Origin: a virus
Virus record (IMG/VR): IMGVR_UViG_3300025785_001096
Span: 93,934-157,933 of that record
Length of the DNA stretch: 64,000 bases
Strand: one strand, 5' to 3'
Below are positions 1 through 6,465 of the stretch, piece by piece. Below the pieces are notes generated by a model, which was given only the letters and a program-made list of their open reading frames with translations, searched no databases and had not been told where the DNA came from. A program made the translations under genes and the position numbers. Within the stretch, counting starts at the first letter, position 1, and every line of letters begins with the position of its first letter.

Positions 1-2
1 CC

Positions 3-791
3 AATTGGAATGTGGTGTATCGTCCTACTGGTCGTGTGATCGATGAGCTGATTAATGTTTCAAAAGAAGAAGCTCAAAAACTCTTGCACCACGTGGCCAC
101 CTTGCACGACTTTGACAGTATAGATGATCTAGAGCTACATAACCAAGCAGATGTACCAAATTCCAATGACACAGATCCCGAGGATGAACCACACAAGTGG
201 GAATTTTATCGTGCTGAAACAGGTGCAGTGATTGATACTGTAGACAATGCTTCCAAGAGTCAAGCCGAAATGGTGCGTAGAGATCTTGTGCGCAGATACG
301 GTCATCCAGATGACAGCGTTCGTATGCGTACCGTACCTACAGATGCAAGCCGTGAACGTTACGATAGTCGTCAAGAACACAACCCAGTGGTCAATCAACC
401 ACCACAGCAATTTATAACACAACGTCCTGCCACTGGCGACTACTATGAAATACGTGGCGGTAGCGATAATAGAATCTATGGTTTCTTGCCAACCATGCCA
501 GGACAACCATCGCAGTTGCAGACTATAGTTACTGCTGCCAAACAATATGTGAATGACTTGACTGGTAGAGATGATGCGTATATACAATACCGTGCCGGAG
601 ATCCTGTGCAGGCTACAGCACCAAATGGTGTTCCGCTATGGCAAGTGTATGAACGTGACTCAGGACACGTGGTACACGCATTTGCCGATCACGATCAACG
701 TAGTGCCTGGTCTACAGCACAAACGTGGTTACGTGATCACGGTGCAGAAGATCCTAGCTTGTTTAGCTTACGTCCAATGATGAGTACATAA
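3..791 (+). CDS. Repeat-containing virion/internal protein (5' partial)
   Basis: The frame is open to the left edge, so the true start lies outside the window. About 262 residues are visible. They contain at least three, perhaps four, copies of a short unit of roughly 45-60 residues: an aromatic (W/Y) pair, x-x-T/SG-x-V-I-D/H, a helix, then RxYG-like (near residues 2-40, 66-105, 140-185 and 210-250). Similar units recur in the last gene of the window. The stop overlaps the ATG of the next gene (TAATG). I do not recognise a named family. The position and repeats fit a protein packaged in the T4-like capsid, which is inference. Confidence 0.7.
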   Translation, partial: NWNVVYRPTGRVIDELINVSKEEAQKLLHHVATLHDFDSIDDLELHNQADVPNSNDTDPEDEPHKWEFYRAETGAVIDTVDNASKSQAEMVRRDLVRRYGHPDDSVRMRTVPTDASRERYDSRQEHNPVVNQPPQQFITQRPATGDYYEIRGGSDNRIYGFLPTMPGQPSQLQTIVTAAKQYVNDLTGRDDAYIQYRAGDPVQATAPNGVPLWQVYERDSGHVVHAFADHDQRSAWSTAQTWLRDHGAEDPSLFSLRPMMST

Positions 792-2311
792 TGAGATTCT
801 TAGAATTTGCACCCAGTCCTGAACGTGACGACGATGAAATGCCCAACCAGCTGCTGATATTGGCCAATCGCTGGTGGAATGCCACAGATGAACAACCGCA
901 AATTGAGCACGTGTTAAACAGTCTTGGCTGGAGCATACATCAAGTCGAAAGTGAAGATGATGCTGTTCAACTACAGCATCGTGATGGTACTACTTACTTT
1001 ATTAGTGCTGACGAATTTGATCCAGACTTATTTGAAATCAGTGACGAGTTAAGACGTAATTACTTGCACCGTGCTGGTCAGCAGGTTGATCGTAGACTTG
1101 ACCGTATGGCACAAGCACGTGATCGTCTCGACAAGGGTTACGAAATCTATCACGCCGATCGTCCAGCTGGCGGCTCACAAATAGTAGATCGCTTTGAAGC
1201 AGATACTCCTGCTCTTGCAAGACGCTATTATGAACGGTTTATTCAAGATTATGATAGTGATGTAGACTTTGATCTACGCTTACGACGTGCTACTGGTATC
1301 CTAGAAACTTTGTTAGCTCTTGAATCCGGCGATTGGTTGCTAGCTGAATCATCTCAAGGTGTTGAAATTAAAAAAAGCAGTTTGTTTGATCAATCGCTAG
1401 TAACAAAAGCTCAATCGGCTCCGGGAATATCAGATAAAATAAAAGAATTTTTAAACTTTAGAATAAACAATCCTGGACGAGTAATAGGTAACGACAAACC
1501 GTTTGCGTCAGCTGGTCCAATAGCACGTGCTTTACCAAAATTGCGTCATTATCATCTAACTAGAGATTTGAGTTTGTTTTATTCTATGGAAGGTCGTGCC
1601 CCTGCTGTTATCAAATTGTACGGAGTATTCAGTCATAGCGATAGCGGAACAGGTACACCGGGCAATATCAACAAACAAAAAAGTTTTGCACAGCAATTGA
1701 TTAATCAACCTGTAAATGAATTAACCTTGGTTCCTACAGTGGCCAAAAGCAAGCGTGAGCACTTAGACGTTATGCCTAACGATGGCCGACCTATCCCCAA
1801 AGGTGATGAAACCGAATACCTAGGTGACTTGGTAGCCGAGATGGGCAATGGATATCAACTATGGTCGTGGACCAGCCACGGTACTGTTACTTACTATGTG
1901 TTTGATACGGCGACACGTCGTTGCCAACTGGGCACCACCGGTCGCCCGTACAAGACAAACCGTGACAGTTTTATCATACAAGGTGTTTATTCAGGTCCAC
2001 GCAATCGTTATCGTGCTGCTGATCTATATGCTTTCCTTGTACTCAATCGTGGCTTAACCTTGGTATCAGATTACAAACAAAGTGCTGGTGGCTATCGCGT
2101 GTGGCAAGAATTACAACGTCGCTATGGTCGTCGGATAAACATACACGGTTTTGATACACGCACCGATGAACCAGTAAATGTATCAGCTGATCCCGAAGAT
2201 GAGCCCGATACACACGTGGATCGTGATGTAGTTAAACGTGCCGGTCCTGCTATGAAAAAGGAACTGGGTTCTATCAGTAGAGACCTACGTTTTGTGGCAA
2301 GTGCAAGATGA
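791..2311 (+). CDS. Large composite phage protein with RelE-like central module
   Basis: 506 residues. The N-terminus MRFLEFAPSPER resembles the short capsid-targeting leaders of T4 internal proteins. Residues ~110-170 carry the W/Y...TG-type repeat unit of the upstream gene. Residues ~178-320 look like an inserted module: the segment with LRHYHLTRDLSLFYS and LYGVFSHSD resembles RelE-superfamily toxin folds, and its DNA is visibly more AT-rich than the flanks. Residues ~345-440 (YQLWSW, YYVFD, YRAADLYAFLVLNRG) look like another globular domain. Function is unknown. Candidate injected effector or internal virion protein; the module assignment is tentative. Confidence 0.7.
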   Translation: MRFLEFAPSPERDDDEMPNQLLILANRWWNATDEQPQIEHVLNSLGWSIHQVESEDDAVQLQHRDGTTYFISADEFDPDLFEISDELRRNYLHRAGQQVDRRLDRMAQARDRLDKGYEIYHADRPAGGSQIVDRFEADTPALARRYYERFIQDYDSDVDFDLRLRRATGILETLLALESGDWLLAESSQGVEIKKSSLFDQSLVTKAQSAPGISDKIKEFLNFRINNPGRVIGNDKPFASAGPIARALPKLRHYHLTRDLSLFYSMEGRAPAVIKLYGVFSHSDSGTGTPGNINKQKSFAQQLINQPVNELTLVPTVAKSKREHLDVMPNDGRPIPKGDETEYLGDLVAEMGNGYQLWSWTSHGTVTYYVFDTATRRCQLGTTGRPYKTNRDSFIIQGVYSGPRNRYRAADLYAFLVLNRGLTLVSDYKQSAGGYRVWQELQRRYGRRINIHGFDTRTDEPVNVSADPEDEPDTHVDRDVVKRAGPAMKKELGSISRDLRFVASAR

Positions 2312-2664
2312 GAGCTAAAGAATTTCAAACAGTTCCAGCTGAAAAAATCTTAGACTACGTGAAACGCACACAAGGTGACGGCCATTTTCATATGGACCAT
2401 CTGATTACCGATCACCCCAATTGGCGCCTGACCCAGATACCATTGAAAAAATTACGCATTCCTGGCACAGATTCAGAACAGGCGGATCCATACAATCGCG
2501 TATTAGATACCAACATAGATTATGCTGACAGTCTAGATCCTGCGGATATTCGGCGTCGTCCTATTGTGGTAGATACCAATGGTGTTATAATAGATGGCAA
2601 TCATCGTGCCTATCAAGCACATCAATTGAAATGGCAGTCAATTCCTGCTTACGTACCTGCATAA
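2308..2664 (+). CDS. ParB/Srx-fold-like small protein, capsid-targeting-like N-terminus
   Basis: 118 residues; the start overlaps the preceding stop (ATGA). The N-terminus MRAKEFQTVPAEKI resembles other capsid-leader-like starts in this window. The C-terminal half contains PIVVDTNGVIIDGNHRAYQA, the typical ParB-like nuclease/sulfiredoxin-fold signature (rRPIvvd..g.iiDGnHRa.A), followed by a beta strand IPAYV. ParB-like folds bind DNA or nucleotides; the substrate here is unknown. It ends just before a bidirectional terminator. Confidence 0.65.
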   Translation: MRAKEFQTVPAEKILDYVKRTQGDGHFHMDHLITDHPNWRLTQIPLKKLRIPGTDSEQADPYNRVLDTNIDYADSLDPADIRRRPIVVDTNGVIIDGNHRAYQAHQLKWQSIPAYVPA

Positions 2665-2668
2665 AACA

Positions 2669-2691
2669 AAACCCGCACTAGGCGGGTTTTT
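2669..2691. terminator. Bidirectional rho-independent terminator
   Basis: An 8-bp perfect stem AAACCCGC/GCGGGTTT with loop ACTAG is followed by T5 on the plus strand and preceded by an A-rich tract that serves the minus strand. It separates the plus-strand gene ending at 2664 from the convergent minus-strand gene ending at 2720. Confidence 0.85.
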
Positions 2692-2719
2692 CTTTGAAGT
2701 ATTATTGTTTTTTTACAAA

Positions 2720-3337
2720 TTAAACCATTGCGTAAACAACTGTGCGTGTTACGCCTTTTTCTGCCAACTGTGGAACAAAGAACATATCCAAGTAAGGATT
2801 AGAACTTTGATCAGCAGCATTCAAATATTGGTGAGTAGCAATCACATTGGCACCGTTAATGACTAAGTCTGTCAATTTGCCATAGTGTTCATATGTTTCT
2901 AAACCAGCAACAAATGTGTCAATGTATGCATCAGTTGGGCTGGTAAATGTGTAAGTTGTTGTAACAGTATAAGGAGCATCAATACCAGCAACAGTTACAG
3001 CAGCTGCACGTTCAGCTGCAGTGGCATATGAAGTCAACGGAAAGCTGTTGGAAATTCTGTAGTCTTGGAATTCTTTAGCACCAGCAATGCCATAAGCAGT
3101 TTCTGCTGTGCTTAACGCATTTAAGTCTGGATAATTTACCACACGAGTTTGTGTCAAACCATCATCGCTGATTGTTTCTGTTACAGTGACACCAGCAGTT
3201 TTTAATGCCTGGCTGATGGATTGGAATTGTGGAAGTACAGATGCATCGCCCGAAGCAACTGCGGCACGACCTGCTACAGAATAAAAATCTACAGTAGTGT
3301 TTGGACGGCTTAATACGATAGTTTTGGTGATTGCCAT
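2720..3337 (-). CDS. Virion-like protein of unknown function
   Basis: 205 residues on the minus strand, rich in Thr, Ala and Val. It starts MAITKTIVLSRPNTTVDFYS, has alternating beta-strand patterns, and no signal peptide or membrane segment. Upstream lie a good RBS (AAGGA) and a T4-late-type CATAAATA box, so late expression and a structural role are likely. No family is recognised. It is convergent with the preceding operon. Confidence 0.75.
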   Translation of the reverse strand: MAITKTIVLSRPNTTVDFYSVAGRAAVASGDASVLPQFQSISQALKTAGVTVTETISDDGLTQTRVVNYPDLNALSTAETAYGIAGAKEFQDYRISNSFPLTSYATAAERAAAVTVAGIDAPYTVTTTYTFTSPTDAYIDTFVAGLETYEHYGKLTDLVINGANVIATHQYLNAADQSSNPYLDMFFVPQLAEKGVTRTVVYAMV

Positions 3338-3360
3338 TTTAAAAAATCCTTATGATAATG

Positions 3361-3368
3361 TATTTATG
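3361..3368 (-). promoter_or_regulatory. T4-late-type promoter CATAAATA
   Basis: The minus strand reads CATAAATA about 24 nt upstream of the start codon of the minus-strand gene, with a normal leader carrying an AAGGA RBS. It matches the T4 late -10-like element TATAAATA, and no -35 box is apparent. Confidence 0.6.
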
Positions 3369-3417
3369 CGTCAAGTCTAATAAGATAGTCTGTTGTTAAA
3401 AAACTACACTTATTTGG

Positions 3418-3446
3418 TTGACTCAAAATTTGAAATAATCTATAAT
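3418..3446 (+). promoter_or_regulatory. Sigma70-like promoter with small inverted repeat at -35
   Basis: TTGACT, 17-nt spacer, TATAAT. The -35 box lies between TTTG and CAAA arms (3413-3427). It drives the small gene starting at 3484. Confidence 0.8.
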
Positions 3447-3483
3447 TGTATTTATCGTAAACATTAAAAGGCGTTAGAAAACT

Positions 3484-3717
3484 ATGTCATATACAGTTTT
3501 TAAACACGATCCCAAGTGGCAACCACGCAAAGGCCTAGAAGGCCCGTTTCACTATCCCAATGGGCAGGTGCTATACTACGATCCTCAAGCGGGTCAATAT
3601 TACGACCCTACCACCGATTTTTATGTGGACAATGCAGATGTTGCGAAATTACAACAGTCTATTCTTGACGCCATTGCACGGGATTATTGTGATCCGTGGC
3701 AGTTTGTAACAGTCTAA
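3484..3717 (+). CDS. Small conserved phage protein
   Basis: 77 residues with many aromatics (FHYPNGQVLYYDP, GQYYDPTTDFYVDN). Probably a small compact domain; no catalytic motif, signal peptide or TM segment. It is preceded by a strong consensus promoter, which suggests early expression. Function unknown. Confidence 0.75.
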   Translation: MSYTVFKHDPKWQPRKGLEGPFHYPNGQVLYYDPQAGQYYDPTTDFYVDNADVAKLQQSILDAIARDYCDPWQFVTV

Positions 3718-3752
3718 TTTGGGTTGACCCAAAAATGCCAAAATGCTATAAT
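3718..3752 (+). promoter_or_regulatory. Consensus promoter with TTTGGG-ttga-CCCAAA operator-like repeat
   Basis: TTGACC (3724-3729), 17-nt spacer, TATAAT (3747-3752). Perfect 6-bp arms TTTGGG/CCCAAA flank TTGA, so the -35 box sits at the centre of the dyad. The same arrangement recurs at 6067 and, imperfectly, at 5771. Confidence 0.85.
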
Positions 3753-3781
3753 ACTTGTATAGTGAATAACAAGGAGTTGAA

Positions 3782-3994
3782 ATGTTCGAAACACTAGTAG
3801 ATCAATTGGTTAAAGTGACACTCACAAATGAGCCAGTCAAAACTGAGTTTTACAATGGTACCTTGTTTGTTCGTACCATTACCGAAACGCAGGCTCGCAC
3901 GGTGTTTCATCGATTAAGCGAGACATTTGGGTTAGGTAAAGTCGTTGTTAGCCCAATTGGCGATACTGGCGAATTTGCTTACGATTTTATCTAA
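3782..3994 (+). CDS. Small phage protein, unknown
   Basis: 70 residues, soluble, predicted mixed alpha/beta (VKVTLTNEPVKTEFYNGTLF, then a helix ETQARTVFHRLSETFG). RBS AAGGAG. First gene of a run 3782-4644 expressed from the promoter at 3718. No family recognised. Confidence 0.75.
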   Translation: MFETLVDQLVKVTLTNEPVKTEFYNGTLFVRTITETQARTVFHRLSETFGLGKVVVSPIGDTGEFAYDFI

Positions 3995-4003
3995 GGAGAC
4001 AGT

Positions 4004-4159
4004 ATGACCAAAAAACATTTTATCGCAATGGCTCAAGAAATCAAGGCAATTCCTGTTTTGTCGGAGCGATTGACAGCGGCCATTGCGTTTTGCAAAGTGG
4101 CACGAATGGCCAATCCTAGATTTGATCAGGCCCGTTTTTTAGATGCGTGTGAGGTTTGA
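4004..4159 (+). CDS. Small helical phage protein
   Basis: 51 residues starting MTKKHFIAMAQEIKAIP and ending NPRFDQARFLDACEV, a C-terminal pattern I associate with a small, common tailed-phage protein of unknown role. RBS AAGGAG lies 7-8 nt before the ATG. Helical, soluble. Confidence 0.7.
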   Translation: MTKKHFIAMAQEIKAIPVLSERLTAAIAFCKVARMANPRFDQARFLDACEV

Positions 4160-4160
4160 T

Positions 4161-4436
4161 ATGATCAATGTCACTGATATTCGTTCAGCATTGGTAACAG
4201 GTCAATTTGGCAATGCCGACTTGATTGCTATTCAAGAAGCCCTGACCTTTGCTCGCAATCAATTGGCTCGCCGCAATACTGGTCAATTTCTCAAAGGCGA
4301 CACAGTAAAATTCAAGTCCAGCCGTAATAACCAGTTTTACCAAGGCGTGATTGAAAAGGTCAATATCAAGAATATTTTGGTTCGCACTCCAGTTGGTGTA
4401 TATCGCGTACCAGCCAATATGGTAGAAACAGTATGA
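4161..4436 (+). CDS. Small KOW/SH3-like phage protein
   Basis: 91 residues. ATG at 4161 was chosen because it directly follows the upstream stop; an in-frame GTG/ATG further upstream lies inside the previous gene. N-terminal helices (~1-40) are followed by a beta-barrel-like half: KGDTVKFKSSRNNQFYQG, VEKVNIKNILVRT, VGVYRVPANMV. This resembles KOW/SH3-like RNA- or protein-binding barrels. Exact function unknown. Confidence 0.7.
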   Translation: MINVTDIRSALVTGQFGNADLIAIQEALTFARNQLARRNTGQFLKGDTVKFKSSRNNQFYQGVIEKVNIKNILVRTPVGVYRVPANMVETV

Positions 4437-4519
4437 TCATCGTTGATGTTGGGTTGGTGTTTGTTGCAGTAGGTATTGTTGGTTTAATTGTGTCGTATTT
4501 GATATGGAGAACATTATGA
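4433..4519 (+). CDS. 28-residue membrane peptide
   Basis: The ATG overlaps the previous stop (ATGA), and the stop overlaps the next ATG. Nearly the whole peptide is one hydrophobic helix (VGLVFVAVGIVGLIVSYLIW). Translational coupling on both sides supports it as real, but no homology is known to me. Confidence 0.5.
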   Translation: MIIVDVGLVFVAVGIVGLIVSYLIWRTL

Positions 4520-4644
4520 GAATGTTTATTGCAGGTACTATCTTTGGTTTGGTTTTGGCTACCGTGGGCTTTTCGGGTATTGCTAGAATGTTGGATCGCG
4601 GAGTTGACGTGGTCAAAACCCAAAGTACAGAGTTGGCCAAGTAA
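4516..4644 (+). CDS. Small single-pass membrane protein
   Basis: 42 residues: a hydrophobic N-terminal helix (MRMFIAGTIFGLVLATVGF), then RMLDRGVDVVKTQSTELAK. The layout matches small membrane proteins common in tailed phages; their function is unknown to me. Coupled to the preceding 28-residue peptide. Confidence 0.6.
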   Translation: MRMFIAGTIFGLVLATVGFSGIARMLDRGVDVVKTQSTELAK

Positions 4645-4665
4645 TTTTGGCAAAAGAATTTCATA

Positions 4666-4700
4666 TTTAGGTTGACTCTAAATTCGAATTAACTTATAAT
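4666..4700 (+). promoter_or_regulatory. Sigma70-like promoter with inverted repeat at -35
   Basis: TTGACT (4672-4677), 17-nt spacer, TATAAT (4695-4700). TTTAG/CTAAA arms flank the -35 box. It drives the abundant-looking gene at 4769. Confidence 0.8.
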
Positions 4701-4768
4701 ATGAAATATGTTGGAGTGTGTCCAGCATAATTTAACTGTAGTTTTTAACTTAAATGGAGTGTTTTAAA

Positions 4769-5095
4769 ATGGATAAATTGTTCAAAGTTGGTGGCGTTTC
4801 TAAGACTAAAGGTCAATACAAAGTGCGTTTCGCATCTGATATGACTCGTGTCAAGATCTTGGCCAAGACTGATAGTGATATCAATCTTGTTGAGTTGCCA
4901 AAAGCAATGACCAAGCCAGAATTGGTAACTTTCTTGAAAGGTACTGATTTGTATGCTAACGGTAATTACCGTGCAGCTATCGATGCAGCTGATGCCAAGT
5001 ACAATGGTACCGTATCTGCCAAAGCTGGTAAAGTCAAGCCAAGCCTTGATGCTATCAAAGCTCGTGCAACAGCCAAAGACGCTGTAGCTGAGTAA
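4769..5095 (+). CDS. Small basic phage protein, probably highly expressed
   Basis: 108 residues, Lys/Ala-rich (MDKLFKVGGVSKTKGQYK...). ATG 4769 is preferred over 4754 because a TGGAG RBS sits just upstream of it and the codons after it are optimal-looking. It has its own strong promoter, and a structured RNA region follows immediately. No catalytic motif; possibly nucleic-acid-binding by charge only. Function unknown. Confidence 0.75.
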   Translation: MDKLFKVGGVSKTKGQYKVRFASDMTRVKILAKTDSDINLVELPKAMTKPELVTFLKGTDLYANGNYRAAIDAADAKYNGTVSAKAGKVKPSLDAIKARATAKDAVAE

Positions 5096-5100
5096 TACTC

Positions 5101-5285
5101 GTAAGGGCATCGCTGGGAAGCGTATTAGCCCCTTACTATCAGCAAGTGTTTGAGACGGAAACATAGGTATCGTTGGCAGACGTGTCAACTATGCGGGCCT
5201 AACTGGCGTGGAACAGGTCCTAACATAACTAGCCATACGCTATTGCCGGGAAGCACCCGACGCATAAATTGGCACTCGAACACTT
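5101..5285 (+). ncRNA. Highly structured untranslated RNA region
   Basis: No plausible gene lies here. A first hairpin pairs GTAAGGG (5101-5107) with CCCTTAC (5130-5136). Then an 11-bp stem (5144-5154 with 5275-5285, one G-U) encloses three hairpins: CATAG/CTATG (5162/5189), GGGCCT/AGGTCC (5195/5215) and GCCA/TGGC with inner CGGG/CCCG (5232-5273). The short loops share GGGAAGC/GGCAGAC/GGAACAG-like sequence. It follows the gene ending at 5095 and could be its structured 3' region or an independent RNA. No known family was recognised. Confidence 0.55.
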
Positions 5286-5293
5286 ACTAATAG

Positions 5294-5301
5294 TATAAAT
5301 A
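5294..5301 (+). promoter_or_regulatory. T4-late-type promoter TATAAATA
   Basis: Perfect TATAAATA directly before a small hydrophobic reading frame and the tmRNA locus. Initiation 6-7 nt downstream would give an almost leaderless transcript from ATG 5307. Confidence 0.45.
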
Positions 5302-5306
5302 TGATT

Positions 5307-5387
5307 ATGACATATTTAGCCTGTTTGATCGCTGTAGCAGTTTTACTCTATGTAATGATAGAGATAAAAAACTGGTTGGATTTTTAA
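5307..5387 (+). CDS. Possible 26-residue membrane peptide
   Basis: MTYLACLIAVAVLLYVMIEIKNWLDF: one hydrophobic helix with a charged tail. ATG 5307 is 5 nt after the TATAAATA box; an in-frame ATG at 5301 overlaps that box. No RBS. Between two RNA features and too short for certainty. Confidence 0.35.
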   Translation: MTYLACLIAVAVLLYVMIEIKNWLDF

Positions 5388-5394
5388 AGAATTG

Positions 5395-5732
5395 TTGTAA
5401 CTCCTTTAGAGTGAAGGCATTGCGGACGTGGGTGCGATTCCCACCACCTCCACCTAAACGTATTGTTGATCTGGGACACGAAGTCGTGCAGTTAGTCTAA
5501 GATCCCATTGTTTAGTGGGTACACAGGGGCAGATCCTGTACAGTATGTTTAGTTGGGGGTGACTAGTTTCGACGTGGTGAGATAGCAACGAAGGCAACAG
5601 GACAGAGCAGTCCAAAAAACTAAAAAAAGTAAACGCAAACGACTCACAGTTCGCATTGGCAGCCTAAGGGCCGCCTAGGGCAGGAAATGCCTCGTAACAG
5701 AAACAACCATTGTGTTGCCTAAAAACAACACC
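5395..5732 (+). ncRNA. ssrA: Circularly permuted (two-piece) tmRNA
   Basis: The acceptor (3') part comes first. It contains GGAC, a T-stem GTGGG (5428-5432)/CCCAC (5440-5444) around loop TGCGATT, then CACCTCC (5445-5451) and discriminator A5452, followed by CCT rather than an encoded CCA. After a ~100-nt intervening segment the coding (5') part begins at 5555: GGGGGTG pairs fully with CACCTCC (one G-U) and is followed by ACTAGTTTCGACG, the tmRNA D-arm-like signature. The tag frame follows at 5635. A 6-bp hairpin GTGTTG/CAACAC near 5712-5731 and a terminator end the unit. This order is the permuted ssrA layout known in alphaproteobacteria, cyanobacteria and some betaproteobacteria. Outer ends are approximate. 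Confidence 0.88.
5635..5667 (+). other. tmRNA tag reading frame ANDSQFALAA-stop
   Basis: The resume codon GCA at 5635 is followed by AAC GAC TCA CAG TTC GCA TTG GCA GCC and TAA. The tag ANDSQFALAA keeps the AND start and ALAA end of bacterial SsrA tags; the ALAA end is the classical ClpA/ClpX degron. Confidence 0.88.
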
Positions 5733-5734
5733 TT

Positions 5735-5759
5735 AAACCCCCTGAAAATGGGGGTTTTT
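5735..5759 (+). terminator. Rho-independent terminator of tmRNA
   Basis: Stem AAACCCCC/GGGGGTTT with loop TGAAAAT, ending in T5. It directly follows the tmRNA coding piece. Confidence 0.9.
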
Positions 5760-5770
5760 GCTGGCCTAAA

Positions 5771-5805
5771 TTTTGGTTGATCCAAAAAGGCCAAAATGCT
5801 ATAAT
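5771..5805 (+). promoter_or_regulatory. Sigma70-like promoter with TTTTGG/CCAAAA dyad
   Basis: TTGATC (5777-5782), 17-nt spacer, TATAAT (5800-5805). The -35 box lies between 6-bp arms TTTTGG and CCAAAA. Downstream sequence to the RBS AAGGAG is nearly the same as at 3718. Confidence 0.8.
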
Positions 5806-5835
5806 ACTTGTATAGTTAATAAAAAGGAGCTAGAA

Positions 5836-6066
5836 ATGAGTCAAGTACAATACAAAGTAGGTGATGATGTTAGTCACGGTATCGGCGGCGATCGTTACTA
5901 TGATGGCAAAATTTCCCGTATTACCAAGCGTTTTATTTTCACAGATTCAGGTCGTCAATACACTCGCAAAGAGGACAAAAATGGTCGTGTGTATTACACC
6001 CAAACCGGTTGTCGGTACTGCTACCTGATTCCAGGTATTCAAGAGTATATGGACCCGCATTTTTGA
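5836..6066 (+). CDS. Small phage protein with CxxC
   Basis: 76 residues; ATG 5836 follows AAGGAG by 7 nt. Beta-rich start (QYKVGDDVSHG, YYDGKISRITKRFIFTDSG) suggests an SH3-like barrel, followed by TQTGCRYCYLIPG with a CxxC pair. Function unknown; early promoter. Confidence 0.7.
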   Translation: MSQVQYKVGDDVSHGIGGDRYYDGKISRITKRFIFTDSGRQYTRKEDKNGRVYYTQTGCRYCYLIPGIQEYMDPHF

Positions 6067-6101
6067 TTTGGGTTGACCCAAAATTGCCAAAATGCTATAA
6101 T
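6067..6101 (+). promoter_or_regulatory. Consensus promoter with TTTGGG-ttga-CCCAAA dyad
   Basis: TTGACC (6073-6078), 17-nt spacer, TATAAT (6096-6101). The dyad arms are identical to those at 3718-3733. It drives the gene run from 6130. Confidence 0.85.
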
Positions 6102-6129
6102 GTTACATACAGTTAAAAAAGGAGCCGAA

Positions 6130-6465
6130 ATGACCAGTGCAGATATTCAAAACATTTTGATCGAAGCCAAACAGGCCGCTCGCGAAGCCGCTGAACAGTT
6201 CTTCCAGGAGAAGTTGGGCGGTGTTGACAAATACTCGTGCGGTTTTGCCTGGGTAGAGATCTACGGTGTCAAAGGCAATACTAAATTGGGCCGGGCATTC
6301 AAAGCCGCAGGCATCAACAAGAATTATTCCGGTGCTTACTCAATTTGGAATCCAGCAGGCCTTGGTGTGCAAAACATTGACACCCTTGAAGCAGGTGCTG
6401 AAGCGGCAGCCCGGGTTTTTGAGAAGTATGGTTTCCGTGCTTATGCTGGTAGCCGTTTAGACTAA
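6130..6465 (+). CDS. Small phage protein, unknown
   Basis: 111 residues. A long N-terminal helix (MTSADIQNILIEAKQAAREAAEQFF) is followed by a conserved-looking core: CGFAWVEIYGVKGNTKLGRA, AGINKNYSGAYSIWNPAG and a C-terminal helix. RBS AAGGAG. I associate this layout with a widespread tailed-phage hypothetical family; function unknown. Confidence 0.75.
   Translation: MTSADIQNILIEAKQAAREAAEQFFQEKLGGVDKYSCGFAWVEIYGVKGNTKLGRAFKAAGINKNYSGAYSIWNPAGLGVQNIDTLEAGAEAAARVFEKYGFRAYAGSRLD

Noticed and set aside
4366-4664. Two minus-strand frames (95 and 75 codons) opposite the small membrane genes
   Set aside because: Opposite to coupled plus-strand genes with RBS and overlap signals; no promoter on the minus strand.
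5101-5560. Possible tRNA cluster
   Set aside because: The only T-arm-like sequence (5428-5444) belongs to the permuted tmRNA; no cloverleaf with anticodon arm could be drawn.
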